DNA of 64,000 bases from Balneolaceae bacterium UBA7797 (GCA_002480645.1 DLCN01000003.1:248001-312000), one strand, 5' to 3'. Positions 43,369-51,194 are shown, counted from the first letter of the stretch. Program-made: numbers and translations. The notes: generated by a model from the letters alone, not told the origin.

Positions 43369-43401
43369 AAAAAAAAAGTCTCACAAAATTGTGAGACTTT
43401 T
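43369..43401 (-). terminator. Terminator/attenuator between the main pilin and chaperone genes
   Basis: AAAAGTCTCACAA and TTGTGAGACTTTT form a perfect inverted repeat with a two-base spacer. On the minus strand it is followed by nine Ts (A run at 43369-43377). It lies 22 bases past the pilin stop. Partial read-through would give much more pilin than chaperone-usher and motor transcript. Confidence 0.88.
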
Positions 43402-43422
43402 AAATTCTGTTTTACTGTTTGA

Positions 43423-43944
43423 TTATTGGTAATCAACAGTGATCGCGATATCGTCTCCACCAGTGTTTGAAGTAGAGTAGTTACCGGCAGTTTCAGTACC
43501 TGCGAAGTTGATAGTTCCACCAACATACACATCCAGAGTACCACCGGAAAGAGCAGTTGCGTGAGCACCATCACTATCAACAGTTGTGCCGTCAAAGATC
43601 TCAACATCCATAGTAGGTAGCGGAGTTGTTCCGTCGGTAAGAGTTGCAGATACATCATAAGTAATATCGATTGCAGAGTTGCCAGTACCTGTAATGGTAA
43701 TTCGACCGCGCTGAGAACCGGTTCCGGCACCAGCATCAACTCCGTCAGCACCTACAGTAACGTTACCTGAAGTACCGGTTGCAATAGCACCGAAAGATAC
43801 CGTATCAACTACAGTGATGTTAAGAGAAGCAAGAACGTTTGCAGCTGCACCAACGTTGTCAGATGCACTTGTTTGAGCGAAAGCAGCAGTAGAAGCGATA
43901 GCAACTACAGCAAGAACAGCGAATATATTTTTGAAAGATTTCAT
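43423..43944 (-). CDS. DUF4402-type pilin-like subunit (probable major subunit)
   Basis: A 173-residue protein started at the ATG at 43942-43944, seventeen codons into the longest frame, giving a clear signal peptide MKSFKNIFAVLAVVAIASTAAFAQ. The mature part is rich in Gly, Thr, Asp and Ala with beta patterns, typical of DUF4402 proteins (VDTVSFGAIATGTSG, QRGRITITGTGN, GTLDVYVGGTINFAG). It ends AITVDYQ with a penultimate tyrosine, as in chaperone-usher pilins. It has its own promoter candidate and a strong terminator. Lack of charge and low complexity suggest a repeated structural subunit. Assembly by the adjacent chaperone and usher is inferred. Confidence 0.84.
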   Translation of the reverse strand: MKSFKNIFAVLAVVAIASTAAFAQTSASDNVGAAANVLASLNITVVDTVSFGAIATGTSGNVTVGADGVDAGAGTGSQRGRITITGTGNSAIDITYDVSATLTDGTTPLPTMDVEIFDGTTVDSDGAHATALSGGTLDVYVGGTINFAGTETAGNYSTSNTGGDDIAITVDYQ

Positions 43945-43980
43945 AGTGTGTGGACTAAGTGTTGTTTTGAGTTTCTGATA

Positions 43981-44011
43981 CAAAGTTAGGAGCAATCAGC
44001 AAATACAACAA
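43981..44011 (-). promoter_or_regulatory. Candidate promoter of the main pilin gene
   Basis: On the minus strand TAACTTTG (43988-43981) fits TAnnTTTG, with TTGTTG (44011-44006) 17 bases upstream. The pilin ATG lies 36 bases downstream of the box. It fits Bacteroidota promoter spacing and would drive the pilin independently. Confidence 0.5.
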
Positions 44012-44054
44012 GTTAGATTCTATTAATCAATTTAGGGAGTTTTTAATGTACTCT

Positions 44055-44579
44055 TTAGTCATAAGAAACAATAAGTAAGGCCTCTCCGGAATAGCTTCCG
44101 TTTGGGATGTTTCCAATGTTAATTGCCCCTGTTACATATACAAATACATCTTTCCAGTAATCGGTATTTGCCCCTGTTGTGCTTGCAAAATTGGTCATGT
44201 TAATAAAGCCATAGTTATTTGCCAGTAATTTGGAATCAAAAGGGTCGTCCCCTGAATTGTTATAATAGATATTCAGATCCAGGGGAATATTATCTTCGAT
44301 AGTAGGATCAGAATGGCTAAGTGCATCGGGATAATCTAATTCGATAGTAAGACTTTGAGTCCGGTAGGTTCTGATCTTGAATATTCCAAGACTGAGATCA
44401 TCGAGACCAATTCTGGTAATTCCGGAGTTTGTGGTGAGCGTACCGAAATTTAATTCCTGTTCCACCTCAATGGTCAATTCCGGTTCAACATCAATTTCGA
44501 TATCTATGATCTGGGCGTTTACAAAGATGGGGCAAATAGACAGAATTATGAGAACAGAAAAGAATCTTGCTCTAATCAT
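44055..44579 (-). CDS. DUF4402-like secreted subunit
   Basis: A 174-residue secreted protein (signal ARFFSVLIILSICPIFVNAQ). The mature part begins with IDIEIDVEPELTIEVEQELNFG and ends VFVYVTGAINIG...GSYSGEALLIVSYD: the DUF4402 pattern, with Tyr as penultimate residue and Gly 14 residues from the end. Its start codon overlaps the stop of the previous gene by eight bases (ATGATTAG), so it is translationally coupled. It is probably a minor or tip subunit of the fibre; one of three in a row. Confidence 0.78.
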   Translation of the reverse strand: MIRARFFSVLIILSICPIFVNAQIIDIEIDVEPELTIEVEQELNFGTLTTNSGITRIGLDDLSLGIFKIRTYRTQSLTIELDYPDALSHSDPTIEDNIPLDLNIYYNNSGDDPFDSKLLANNYGFINMTNFASTTGANTDYWKDVFVYVTGAINIGNIPNGSYSGEALLIVSYD

Positions 44580-45174
44580 AACTTACCATGATTGTGATCT
44601 GACCCTCGTACGTTCCGGCATCAATTGAGCCCACATTCAATGCCCCATATATATAGATGTAAGCTGTCTCGTTGTATAATGCCGGGTTATATCCGCTATA
44701 TACCGGAGTAGGGGGCGGACCCGGTGGATTATTACCACGATATTTGATCGGGAACTGAGCACTTGCAATATTTGAAGCTATACTCATTGTGATAGCCTGA
44801 CTGGTATTATTGAGCCCTCTGTTTGCGTAAGCGGCATTCAATGTAAAGGGTAACCGGCAACTGGGGTCACTTACACAGGCAAGATTTCCATTCAATAGCA
44901 GGTAGTCGTCGGCGGTGATATCCACAATAACATCTAAATACTTTACGCCTTCAATAGACAGAACCTTGGCATCATTAATATCTTTTGAAACCATGCCTTC
45001 ATTCATGATCACAATACCAAAATCAAGGTCAGAACCGGGAGACAAATCAGAGAGAGTCACTGAATAAGAAGAACTATATGAACCGAAGTCTATTTCCTGC
45101 GCATAACTATGGTTCAATGAAAAAACTACAAGTAGTACCAGATATATAAAAAGGATATGTGGTTTTCTTGACAT
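44572..45174 (-). CDS. DUF4402-like secreted subunit (Cys-containing)
   Basis: A 200-residue secreted protein (signal HILFIYLVLLVVFSLNHSYAQ). The mature part contains DFGSYSSSYSVTLSDLSPGSDLDFGIV, two cysteines (ACVSDPSCRLPF) that could form a disulfide, and ends AYIYIYGALNVGSIDAGTYEGQITIMVSYD. Gly at position -14 and penultimate Tyr are preserved. It overlaps the next gene by eight bases and follows the third DUF4402 gene after nine bases. Minor subunit is the best guess. Confidence 0.78.
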   Translation of the reverse strand: MSRKPHILFIYLVLLVVFSLNHSYAQEIDFGSYSSSYSVTLSDLSPGSDLDFGIVIMNEGMVSKDINDAKVLSIEGVKYLDVIVDITADDYLLLNGNLACVSDPSCRLPFTLNAAYANRGLNNTSQAITMSIASNIASAQFPIKYRGNNPPGPPPTPVYSGYNPALYNETAYIYIYGALNVGSIDAGTYEGQITIMVSYD

Positions 45175-45183
45175 TATGATCTA

Positions 45184-45684
45184 TCAGATATAATCGATCT
45201 CAATTTTAAATTCGCCTCTGTAGTTTCCCGGTGCTGCATTTTCAAGATTTACTCTGCCGCCAACCCAGAAATAGAAACGACCCTCTGTATTAAATCGTTG
45301 AACTTCATCCTGATTCTCGATAATAATGGATGTAGCCTGTTCTTCGATATTATTTCTGGAGATCTCGTAAACAAAGGTCAGAGTCCCGGTTTCCTGTTGA
45401 TTGGTGAGAGTAACTTCTTCGTTATAATCTAACCTGAATTCTGAACGGGGTGTTCCTATTGCGATCATGAACCCGGCATTGGTGTCCATGATCGGATTTA
45501 CATAAAGTTCGGTTTGTCCCGGTCTTACCCGACCAAAGGTCATTGTATTTACCGTGATCAACTCGATGGTTTGAACCATCGTGGTCTTAACGCCAATATT
45601 AGCGGTGATCTCGGCAGATTTTTGAGCCTGAGCATCCGTAAAAGCGATGGTAAATAATAAAAGTATCGTGAAGATATACTTCAT
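45184..45684 (-). CDS. DUF4402-like secreted subunit
   Basis: A 166-residue protein (signal MKYIFTILLLFTIAFTDAQA) whose mature part has QTIELITVNTMTFGRVRPGQTEL and the DUF4402 ending FYFWVGGRVNLENAAPGNYRGEFKIEIDYI, again with penultimate Tyr and Gly at -14. It is followed by the two other minor subunits with gaps of nine and minus eight bases, so they form one translational block. Upstream, a 97-base spacer contains a hairpin (45740-45763). Confidence 0.8.
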   Translation of the reverse strand: MKYIFTILLLFTIAFTDAQAQKSAEITANIGVKTTMVQTIELITVNTMTFGRVRPGQTELYVNPIMDTNAGFMIAIGTPRSEFRLDYNEEVTLTNQQETGTLTFVYEISRNNIEEQATSIIIENQDEVQRFNTEGRFYFWVGGRVNLENAAPGNYRGEFKIEIDYI

Positions 45685-45739
45685 AAAATTGCCGGGAGAA
45701 TCTTTTTGTATAAAGATTGCATTTACAACACTTTTAAGC

Positions 45740-45763
45740 CAGTTAATCTTTCTTAATTAACTG
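45740..45763. repeat. Perfect inverted repeat in the spacer before the DUF4402 block
   Basis: CAGTTAAT (45740-45747) and ATTAACTG (45756-45763) with an 8-base loop. No T run follows on either strand, so it may be a weak operator or mRNA stabilising element rather than a terminator. Confidence 0.35.
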
Positions 45764-45781
45764 ATTGTAATTACTACCCCG

Positions 45782-46174
45782 TTACCAGGAGAAAGCGTTG
45801 AAGTAAAGAGGGGTCAGATCTATTTCCCGACCCTGTAATTGTAATGACCGTGGTAAGACCTCGGTTCTGGTCTGGCCATTTACCGTCATGAAATAATTGT
45901 AGGTAAGCGACTTATTTCGGTACCGACTTGAAAAATTTACTGTGATGGAATAGACACTGTCAATTGGCTCATCGTCTACCATTACTAAACCTCTGGGATT
46001 ATTAAGAGGGTAGAAGTCTCCTTTGATCTCCAGCACGTCTCCGCGTGATGGTACAAAGACACTATCTTCCAGCTCAGATCTCATATCAACATTGAAGGTT
46101 ATCTTTGACTGTGCGAAGGCAGAGCCTGAGATCAACAACGAGAATAGTAGCAAAAGTAATGCTCTGAATTTCAT
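45782..46174 (-). CDS. Small secreted beta-sandwich protein
   Basis: A 130-residue secreted protein (signal MKFRALLLLLFSLLISGSAFAQ). The mature part KITFNVDMRSELEDSVFVPSRGDVLEIKGDF...PLNNP resembles the glycogen/starch-binding-type beta-sandwich domains found singly in Bacteroidota surface proteins (FTVDM ... VxIxGxF). It is probably all-beta and exported. It lies 15 bases after the DUF4900-type gene and 97 before the DUF4402 block. Ligand unknown. Confidence 0.65.
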   Translation of the reverse strand: MKFRALLLLLFSLLISGSAFAQSKITFNVDMRSELEDSVFVPSRGDVLEIKGDFYPLNNPRGLVMVDDEPIDSVYSITVNFSSRYRNKSLTYNYFMTVNGQTRTEVLPRSLQLQGREIDLTPLYFNAFSW

Positions 46175-46189
46175 GAAGATATTTTGTGA

Positions 46190-47722
46190 TTATTGCCCGG
46201 TAGTGGTTGTTGTTCCATCACTATCGTCCTTTTCCGTGGTGGTAGTAGCCGGAACTTCTTTAACTTTATCTTTCCAATACACTACAGAGAATACGCTCTC
46301 ACGAGGAAAAGCAGGGGGAATGTACCCTTTTAGACGGGCATCGTATTGATAGTTTTTTGAATACCCGGAAACCGCCTGATTGGTATTAGCATTAAAAGTA
46401 CCAACCGGACCACGATTCTTTTGAACAATTCCACCAAATAGATTTATGGTGCCTTTTAGCCCCCCGGAACTGTTATTATAATTTTCAACATAGAAAGATG
46501 AATTCAGTGCCATGATGGAAGCCTGAATATCAATATCCTGCGTACCACTATCTCTGTGTGCATTCTGGTCAACAACAACATCACTTTCGCTTACAAGCCC
46601 CAAAATATCTGTAGTTACGCTATCCACTCTCGGATCGGTATAATAGGTGATGTCGCCAATGATATCGATGTCATCTTCGGCGTGTACAGTGATCTCACCT
46701 TTAACAATTCCTTTTACCTCAGCTTTACCGGAGGTAGAGATGATACCGTTAAACTCGTTCATGGTATAGGATTCAGTTTCTTCAGATTCCACATTGTAGG
46801 TCCAGCAACCGAACCAACCGCAACGTACTTCCTGGGTTACGGTAGTAGTGATGATGTCAACATATCCGAGCTCATCATCAGCGCTGAACATTACTTTAAT
46901 GTCGTTATCGAAACGAAGCCCGCCATCGTCGGCAGCAGTAACGAGTTTTTCTAATTCATAATTAGTCGGAGCTTCTTTTTCCGGTGCATTAAAGTTAGAA
47001 CCTCCGTAGAAATTCGGGTTTGTCGGATTAGTTTCGTGAGCAACCCAATTATTCGGGCTGGTGATCAGACCATAAAACGTTGGGTCTCCGGACATTCTGA
47101 ATGTTCCGTTTGTATGAATCGGACCGTAGATCTCATCCCCGCTAAAGAACCAGATCTCCTGTCCATCAGCTCCCAGTTCAGATTGGGTCATGTATGCATA
47201 CTTACTGAAAGAATCGCGCTGCATCAGAACCTCAGTTTTAACTTCCACATCCTGGAAAGTGGTGGCGCTTACGAAAAGGGCTTTGTACTGATCCCAGGTA
47301 CCAACACTATTATCCGTTGGTATATTTTCACTGCTTTGTGTATATGTAGTTAAAAGGCCACTTACGGTTGTTCCAACCGTAGATACCACATTTGAATTAT
47401 CATCAGCGGAATAATTGGCTGTTGATGTAATATTGCCAATAGTTCGGAGGGTTTTGTCGGTTAATGTACTTGTGAGGTTAGAAGTAATATCACTGACATT
47501 GGCTACCTCATTAATATCAATAGTACCCGTCCAGTCATTATCCTTTTTCATATGCTCGATAGCATTATCGATAAGACTCTTGGATAAATTTCTTGCCTGT
47601 TGTTCCTGATAATAACTGATCGTTTTTTCAGGGATGGTCTCCATACGTTTGGCATTATTCACCTGTACAAGACCAGTGATAATTGTTAAGCCGCTAACTA
47701 GAAAAAGTAAACTTTTACCCAT
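46190..47722 (-). CDS. PilX-like protein with DUF4900-type region (set 2, component C)
   Basis: A 510-residue protein with one N-terminal membrane segment (MGKSLLFLVSGLTIITGLVQV) and a long helix, then a large extracytoplasmic part. Typical pieces are QARNLSKSLIDNAIEHM, GPIHTNGTFRMSGDPTFYG and FNGIISTSGKAEVKGIV, which resemble DUF4900 proteins found with minor pilins. No prepilin peptidase site is seen. A CGWFGCW pair of cysteines could form a disulfide. The acidic Thr-rich tail is low complexity. Third gene of the second A-B-C set; the paralogue is 48880-49989. Confidence 0.72.
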   Translation of the reverse strand: MGKSLLFLVSGLTIITGLVQVNNAKRMETIPEKTISYYQEQQARNLSKSLIDNAIEHMKKDNDWTGTIDINEVANVSDITSNLTSTLTDKTLRTIGNITSTANYSADDNSNVVSTVGTTVSGLLTTYTQSSENIPTDNSVGTWDQYKALFVSATTFQDVEVKTEVLMQRDSFSKYAYMTQSELGADGQEIWFFSGDEIYGPIHTNGTFRMSGDPTFYGLITSPNNWVAHETNPTNPNFYGGSNFNAPEKEAPTNYELEKLVTAADDGGLRFDNDIKVMFSADDELGYVDIITTTVTQEVRCGWFGCWTYNVESEETESYTMNEFNGIISTSGKAEVKGIVKGEITVHAEDDIDIIGDITYYTDPRVDSVTTDILGLVSESDVVVDQNAHRDSGTQDIDIQASIMALNSSFYVENYNNSSGGLKGTINLFGGIVQKNRGPVGTFNANTNQAVSGYSKNYQYDARLKGYIPPAFPRESVFSVVYWKDKVKEVPATTTTEKDDSDGTTTTTGQ

Positions 47723-47731
47723 GACTACACC

Positions 47732-48316
47732 TCAGAAAGGTAAATTGATGTTATTTGGAACAAATATCCTTTTCCAAACACTTTTAGGATATTCTTTCAC
47801 TGAACTTGAAACGGAATAAGGTTCTCCGGTTTCTACAATAAGCTGAACCTCAACCTGTCGAACAAATTCGGGATTGGATGTTTCGGTGCCATTTCCAGTG
47901 TAATACTTGAGCTGGAAAAAGGTCGCCGGAAATTTAATGGTACCGTATGAATTGGCACTGGTAGGCCCTACACGCTTCAGATAATAATCATTAGGATTAG
48001 AAGTGGTGGTAACCGGGTCGGAGGTATCGAGATACCATCTTACATTGGTTACCCCAAAATTATCGGTGTCGTGCGCATCAGATTGAAAGATGATATCGTC
48101 ATCATCTATTCTTGAAAACGGATCAGAAGATCCGGTGTTAAAACCAATGCGATTAAAATCATTGGTCATAACCGTTACAATATCATTGATATTATTTTGA
48201 TTGATGGAGTTTAGGGTAAGTTCCTGTGTGGTAAGTAATACCTGCTGGTTAAAACTTAAAATGGAGATCAGGAAAATTCCACCTACTAAAAATGTTGTTA
48301 CAATACCTACGTTCAT
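47732..48316 (-). CDS. PilW/GspJ-like minor-pilin-like protein (set 2, component B)
   Basis: A 194-residue protein with one N-terminal membrane segment (VGIVTTFLVGGIFLISILSF), then QELTLNSINQNNINDIVTVMTNDFNRIGFN and NDYYLKRVGP, TFFQLKYYTGNG, and a C-terminal SVWKRIFVP. This order is that of PilW or GspJ-type minor pilins (helix, DFxRxGY, FxxRYY), but the N-terminus lacks the prepilin leader and Glu5. It is paralogous to 50001-50615. Spacing to both neighbours is nine bases. Confidence 0.75.
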   Translation of the reverse strand: MNVGIVTTFLVGGIFLISILSFNQQVLLTTQELTLNSINQNNINDIVTVMTNDFNRIGFNTGSSDPFSRIDDDDIIFQSDAHDTDNFGVTNVRWYLDTSDPVTTTSNPNDYYLKRVGPTSANSYGTIKFPATFFQLKYYTGNGTETSNPEFVRQVEVQLIVETGEPYSVSSSVKEYPKSVWKRIFVPNNINLPF

Positions 48317-48325
48317 GCTTTCACC

Positions 48326-48745
48326 TTAGTAACTATATGATTTAACATAATTAAGGGTGATAAAGATATCGGGATCGAAAGTGGTGTTTACCACTGTTAC
48401 CCCAACCTGATAGCGACGTATTGAACCGTCATCTTCGATCATTTCCGATTCTGCATACAAGTAAAAATCATCGGAATACTGATCACTTGAGCCATAATTA
48501 TAAGTGATCGTTTTCGGGTAATCACTGTAAATATAGCGTCCATCATCCGGGTCGAGCTCTTCTTCAGCATAGATCCACTGAACCTTGTCCAATTCATCCT
48601 GTGCGATAGCAATAGCCCTGTATTCGGCTTCAGCTCTGTAAAGAGTCTGCCGGGACTGGTTATAGCTCCGGGATGTATTTATGGCCAGCATGGAGAAGAC
48701 CATCATGGCAGCCGTTAAAAAGATTATTTCAGCGTAGCTCGACAT
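48326..48745 (-). CDS. PilV/GspI-like minor-pilin-like protein (set 2, component A)
   Basis: A 139-residue protein starting MSSYAEIIFLTAAMMVFSMLA, one membrane helix then a short beta-rich domain (RAIAIAQDELDKVQW, YQVGVTVVN). If the initiator Met is removed (Ser follows, a good substrate) the mature protein starts S-S-Y-A-E with Glu at position 5, as in mature type IV pilins, but no leader peptide precedes it: the nearest in-frame stop is four codons upstream with no start codon in between. First gene of the second A-B-C set. Confidence 0.75.
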   Translation of the reverse strand: MSSYAEIIFLTAAMMVFSMLAINTSRSYNQSRQTLYRAEAEYRAIAIAQDELDKVQWIYAEEELDPDDGRYIYSDYPKTITYNYGSSDQYSDDFYLYAESEMIEDDGSIRRYQVGVTVVNTTFDPDIFITLNYVKSYSY

Positions 48746-48879
48746 TTTCAGAGTTTATTATATTTGAAAATACTCAATGTTCGCCCCTTATGTAATTAGA
48801 CTGTATTAATTAAAATAATCTAAAAAAGCTATTTAAGTCTGCTAAAATTACCAATCAGCTCCTAAAATGAAAAGGGCGG

Positions 48880-49989
48880 CTATTCAAAGGTACTTACCAG
48901 ATTATACCGGTTCTGTTTTAAGTGATTTGCAGATGCCGTTCTTGCATAATCAATGGCTAAACAATCATATTGGATATGGATGTTTCCACTCAGGTCCACA
49001 TCCAGTGTGTTATTATTGTCGTCAGTATTTCCGATCAGAACTGACCCGTTAAGATCTGGAGTACCTTTACCATCGAAGTCGAACGCATTTTCGAATACGA
49101 TCAAACCGTTGAATGTAAAGTTACCGGCTACAGAAAGCGCCCCTTCATACTCCAGTTCTCCGCCGGAACGGATAACCAAAATTCCATAACCATCAGAGAT
49201 ACCACCCGTTAACTTTGCATAAGATTCTACAAAAAATATACCCGGATCGTCCGCAGAACCAAATTCCCCCTTATAATTCCCGCTGATGTGCTGAACTCCG
49301 GGTTGACCGGCAAGTCGTGCAATTAATTCATCTACCGGCTTGTAGGAGATGTCCGGATCGATGGAAATCTTATCAACGCTACTTTCCAGGTCACCATACT
49401 TACCGAATGCACCGGTTGTTACTTCCGCATAGCTGGAAAGATCAGGAACCGTGATCGCGGGAATATCGGGACAGGTGCCACTGGCATCGTTTCCACTAAT
49501 GGATGAGCTGCCTCCCATGCTAAAAGTGAAATTATCAGAGGCAAAGCCTAATCCGCCTTTTGGTTCGGGAACGAAATTCAACGCTGATTTAATGTAAGTA
49601 CTGATCACCGTATGACTGGTGGAAGAGCTTTTGTATGAGGCTGAGCCTTTGGTTCCTTGTCCTCCGTACCAGGAAGTACTGTAAATTCTTATGGTATCCG
49701 GATCTAATATGGTTGCGCCTGCTGCTATCACATCATAATAAAGTTCAGTGTACGCTCCGTCGATCTCGTTTTCCCAGGGATTATTCACACTCGGCGACCA
49801 GGACGGATCCTGATTGATCTTTTCCATTGCCAATTGAATGGCACTGTGAGCTGTATTCTTTGACTGTATCTCTTTGGCGTATTCAGAGGTGAGGCGTTGT
49901 ACACGTTCTCGTTGGCTGTACATGCCGAGCCGGATGATCCCCAGCACCATGATTGCGCCAACCGATAAAATTACCATTCCACGTCCCAT
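48880..49989 (-). CDS. PilX-like minor-pilin-like protein (set 1, component C)
   Basis: A 369-residue protein with one N-terminal membrane segment (MGRGMVILSVGAIMVLGIIRLG) followed by a long amphipathic helix (EYAKEIQSKNTAHSAIQLAMEKINQDPSWSP). The rest is beta-rich with parallel-helix-like turns (YGILVIRSGGELEYEGALSVAGN, FNGLIVFENAFDFDGKGTPDLNGSVLIG) and ends in IQYDCLAIDYA. No prepilin cleavage site. It resembles PilX-type minor components. Third gene of the first set, 134 bases before the second set begins. Confidence 0.72.
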   Translation of the reverse strand: MGRGMVILSVGAIMVLGIIRLGMYSQRERVQRLTSEYAKEIQSKNTAHSAIQLAMEKINQDPSWSPSVNNPWENEIDGAYTELYYDVIAAGATILDPDTIRIYSTSWYGGQGTKGSASYKSSSTSHTVISTYIKSALNFVPEPKGGLGFASDNFTFSMGGSSSISGNDASGTCPDIPAITVPDLSSYAEVTTGAFGKYGDLESSVDKISIDPDISYKPVDELIARLAGQPGVQHISGNYKGEFGSADDPGIFFVESYAKLTGGISDGYGILVIRSGGELEYEGALSVAGNFTFNGLIVFENAFDFDGKGTPDLNGSVLIGNTDDNNNTLDVDLSGNIHIQYDCLAIDYARTASANHLKQNRYNLVSTFE

Positions 49990-50000
49990 AGAACTACTCC

Positions 50001-50615
50001 TTAGTTATCCCGAAGGTTTACTGGTGAGAATCTTTTCGTCCATGAGGTGCTTACGTATGAGTCGTTTGAAAAACTATTACGTTTTAAGCCCACAGAACTC
50101 TGTGTATTCATGATTATCTCGATCTGAGTGATAGAATCAATCGTGGATTTTGCAGTTTTTGCATAGATGGGAGTCGGGAGCGGGGTAGTGCTTCCTAGGG
50201 ATGAATAATACCGGATCTCGAAATCAACAACACCAGTATTCATTTCAACGGTACTGCCATTTACTGTTCTTTTAAGAACAAAATCGTTTGGGTTTGGTGT
50301 GGATGTGACGGAATCACTTGTAAACTCCCACCGGATCAATTCAAGGGATTCATCCGCACTGTTGTCTATATTGGCATAGAATTCAATAAAATCATCCCCC
50401 GCAGCTCTGATCAGGGTGTCCGGTAATGAATTCCGGTTATAACCGATCTTCGGAAAATCGTAGGTAAGAGTCTCGACAACTTCTGAGACTTTAGTTTTTT
50501 GGATTTCCTGAAGTGTTAATTCATTTCCGCTAAAGTTAGTGTTATAGCCAACTGTGGTAATGATCACGATCAGAAATCCTGCAATGATATAGCTGAGTAT
50601 TAATCCAAAGTTCAT
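50001..50615 (-). CDS. PilW/GspJ-like minor-pilin-like protein (set 1, component B)
   Basis: A 204-residue paralogue of 47732-48316. N-terminal membrane helix MNFGLILSYIIAGFLIVIIT, then NELTLQEIQKTKVSEVVETLTYDFPKIGYN, NDFVLKRTVNGS, VDFEIRYYSSLGS and a C-terminal SWTKRFSPVNL. Matching positions in the two B proteins are clear through the whole length. No prepilin leader. It lies five bases after component A and 11 before component C. Confidence 0.78.
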   Translation of the reverse strand: MNFGLILSYIIAGFLIVIITTVGYNTNFSGNELTLQEIQKTKVSEVVETLTYDFPKIGYNRNSLPDTLIRAAGDDFIEFYANIDNSADESLELIRWEFTSDSVTSTPNPNDFVLKRTVNGSTVEMNTGVVDFEIRYYSSLGSTTPLPTPIYAKTAKSTIDSITQIEIIMNTQSSVGLKRNSFSNDSYVSTSWTKRFSPVNLRDN

Positions 50616-50620
50616 AGTGA

Positions 50621-51124
50621 TCAGTCAGCGTAAAAGCTTCGAAGAAACTTAAAATGATAGTTGTTTGCAGAGCCGTTATTCTCCAGTATGTCGGAAGAAA
50701 TAGTGATCTCCATTATTTTAAGTGTCGAAAAGCTATTAATCACATTCGATCCGTCATAATAATCAACAGAGATCGACACTTCGTAATCAACACCACCTGA
50801 AGTAGTGATTGTTTGGGTCCAGCCATCATAGTCATCAAAATCATCGAAATTTGCGCGGGTAGCTTCTCCGGCTTCAGGGCCCAGATTTGCGGTAAATCCT
50901 GAAGGTATATTAACCGGAACTCCACCATCGGTGGTTTCTTCATCAAAGGTAGTGGAACGGGATTCATCTATAAAATCCTGAGCAATGGCAATGACCTGAT
51001 CCTCCAGTTCTCCCTCGACCATACTTTGGGTGTTGGTGATAATAGCCCGGTTCGAGTTCATAACAAGAAATGAAACCAGAATTAATGCTAAGATTGTTTG
51101 AAGTATTTCAGTGTATCCACTCAT
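50621..51124 (-). CDS. PilV/GspI-like minor-pilin-like protein (set 1, component A)
   Basis: A 167-residue protein starting MSGYTEILQTILALILVSFLV. After removal of Met, Glu falls at position 5, as in mature type IV pilins; an in-frame stop seven codons upstream with no usable start codon in between excludes a normal prepilin leader. The membrane helix is followed by EDQVIAIAQDFIDESR and a short beta-rich domain. It matches its paralogue at 48326-48745 (AIAQD). First gene after a 124-base spacer with a promoter candidate. Confidence 0.75.
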   Translation of the reverse strand: MSGYTEILQTILALILVSFLVMNSNRAIITNTQSMVEGELEDQVIAIAQDFIDESRSTTFDEETTDGGVPVNIPSGFTANLGPEAGEATRANFDDFDDYDGWTQTITTSGGVDYEVSISVDYYDGSNVINSFSTLKIMEITISSDILENNGSANNYHFKFLRSFYAD

Positions 51125-51163
51125 ACAGTATAATACGATGCCTCAAATGACTTGGATTGTTCT

Positions 51164-51194
51164 ATTATATTAAAAAATTTTAATATTAAGTCAA
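51164..51194 (-). promoter_or_regulatory. Candidate promoter and AT-rich palindrome before the first minor-pilin set
   Basis: On the minus strand TTGACT (51194-51189) and TATAAT (51169-51164) are separated by 19 bases, upstream of the ATG at 51124. Within the same stretch ATATTAAAA and TTTTAATAT form a perfect inverted repeat (51167-51186). Spacing is long for a sigma-70 promoter, so this is weak support. Confidence 0.38.

Noticed and set aside
43338..43751. A Leu/Val-rich 137-residue frame on the minus strand
   Set aside because: It overlaps the main pilin in another frame, has no signal or family, and its composition is that of a shifted GTT/ACT-rich gene.
46190..51124. A standard type IV pilus or type II secretion operon
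   Set aside because: No prepilin peptidase cleavage motif, no assembly ATPase, no platform protein and no secretin lie in the window; only the minor-pilin-like shapes match.
51164..51194. A firm sigma-70 promoter
   Set aside because: The two boxes match well but are 19 bases apart in a stretch so AT-rich that matches are expected; kept only as a low-confidence candidate.
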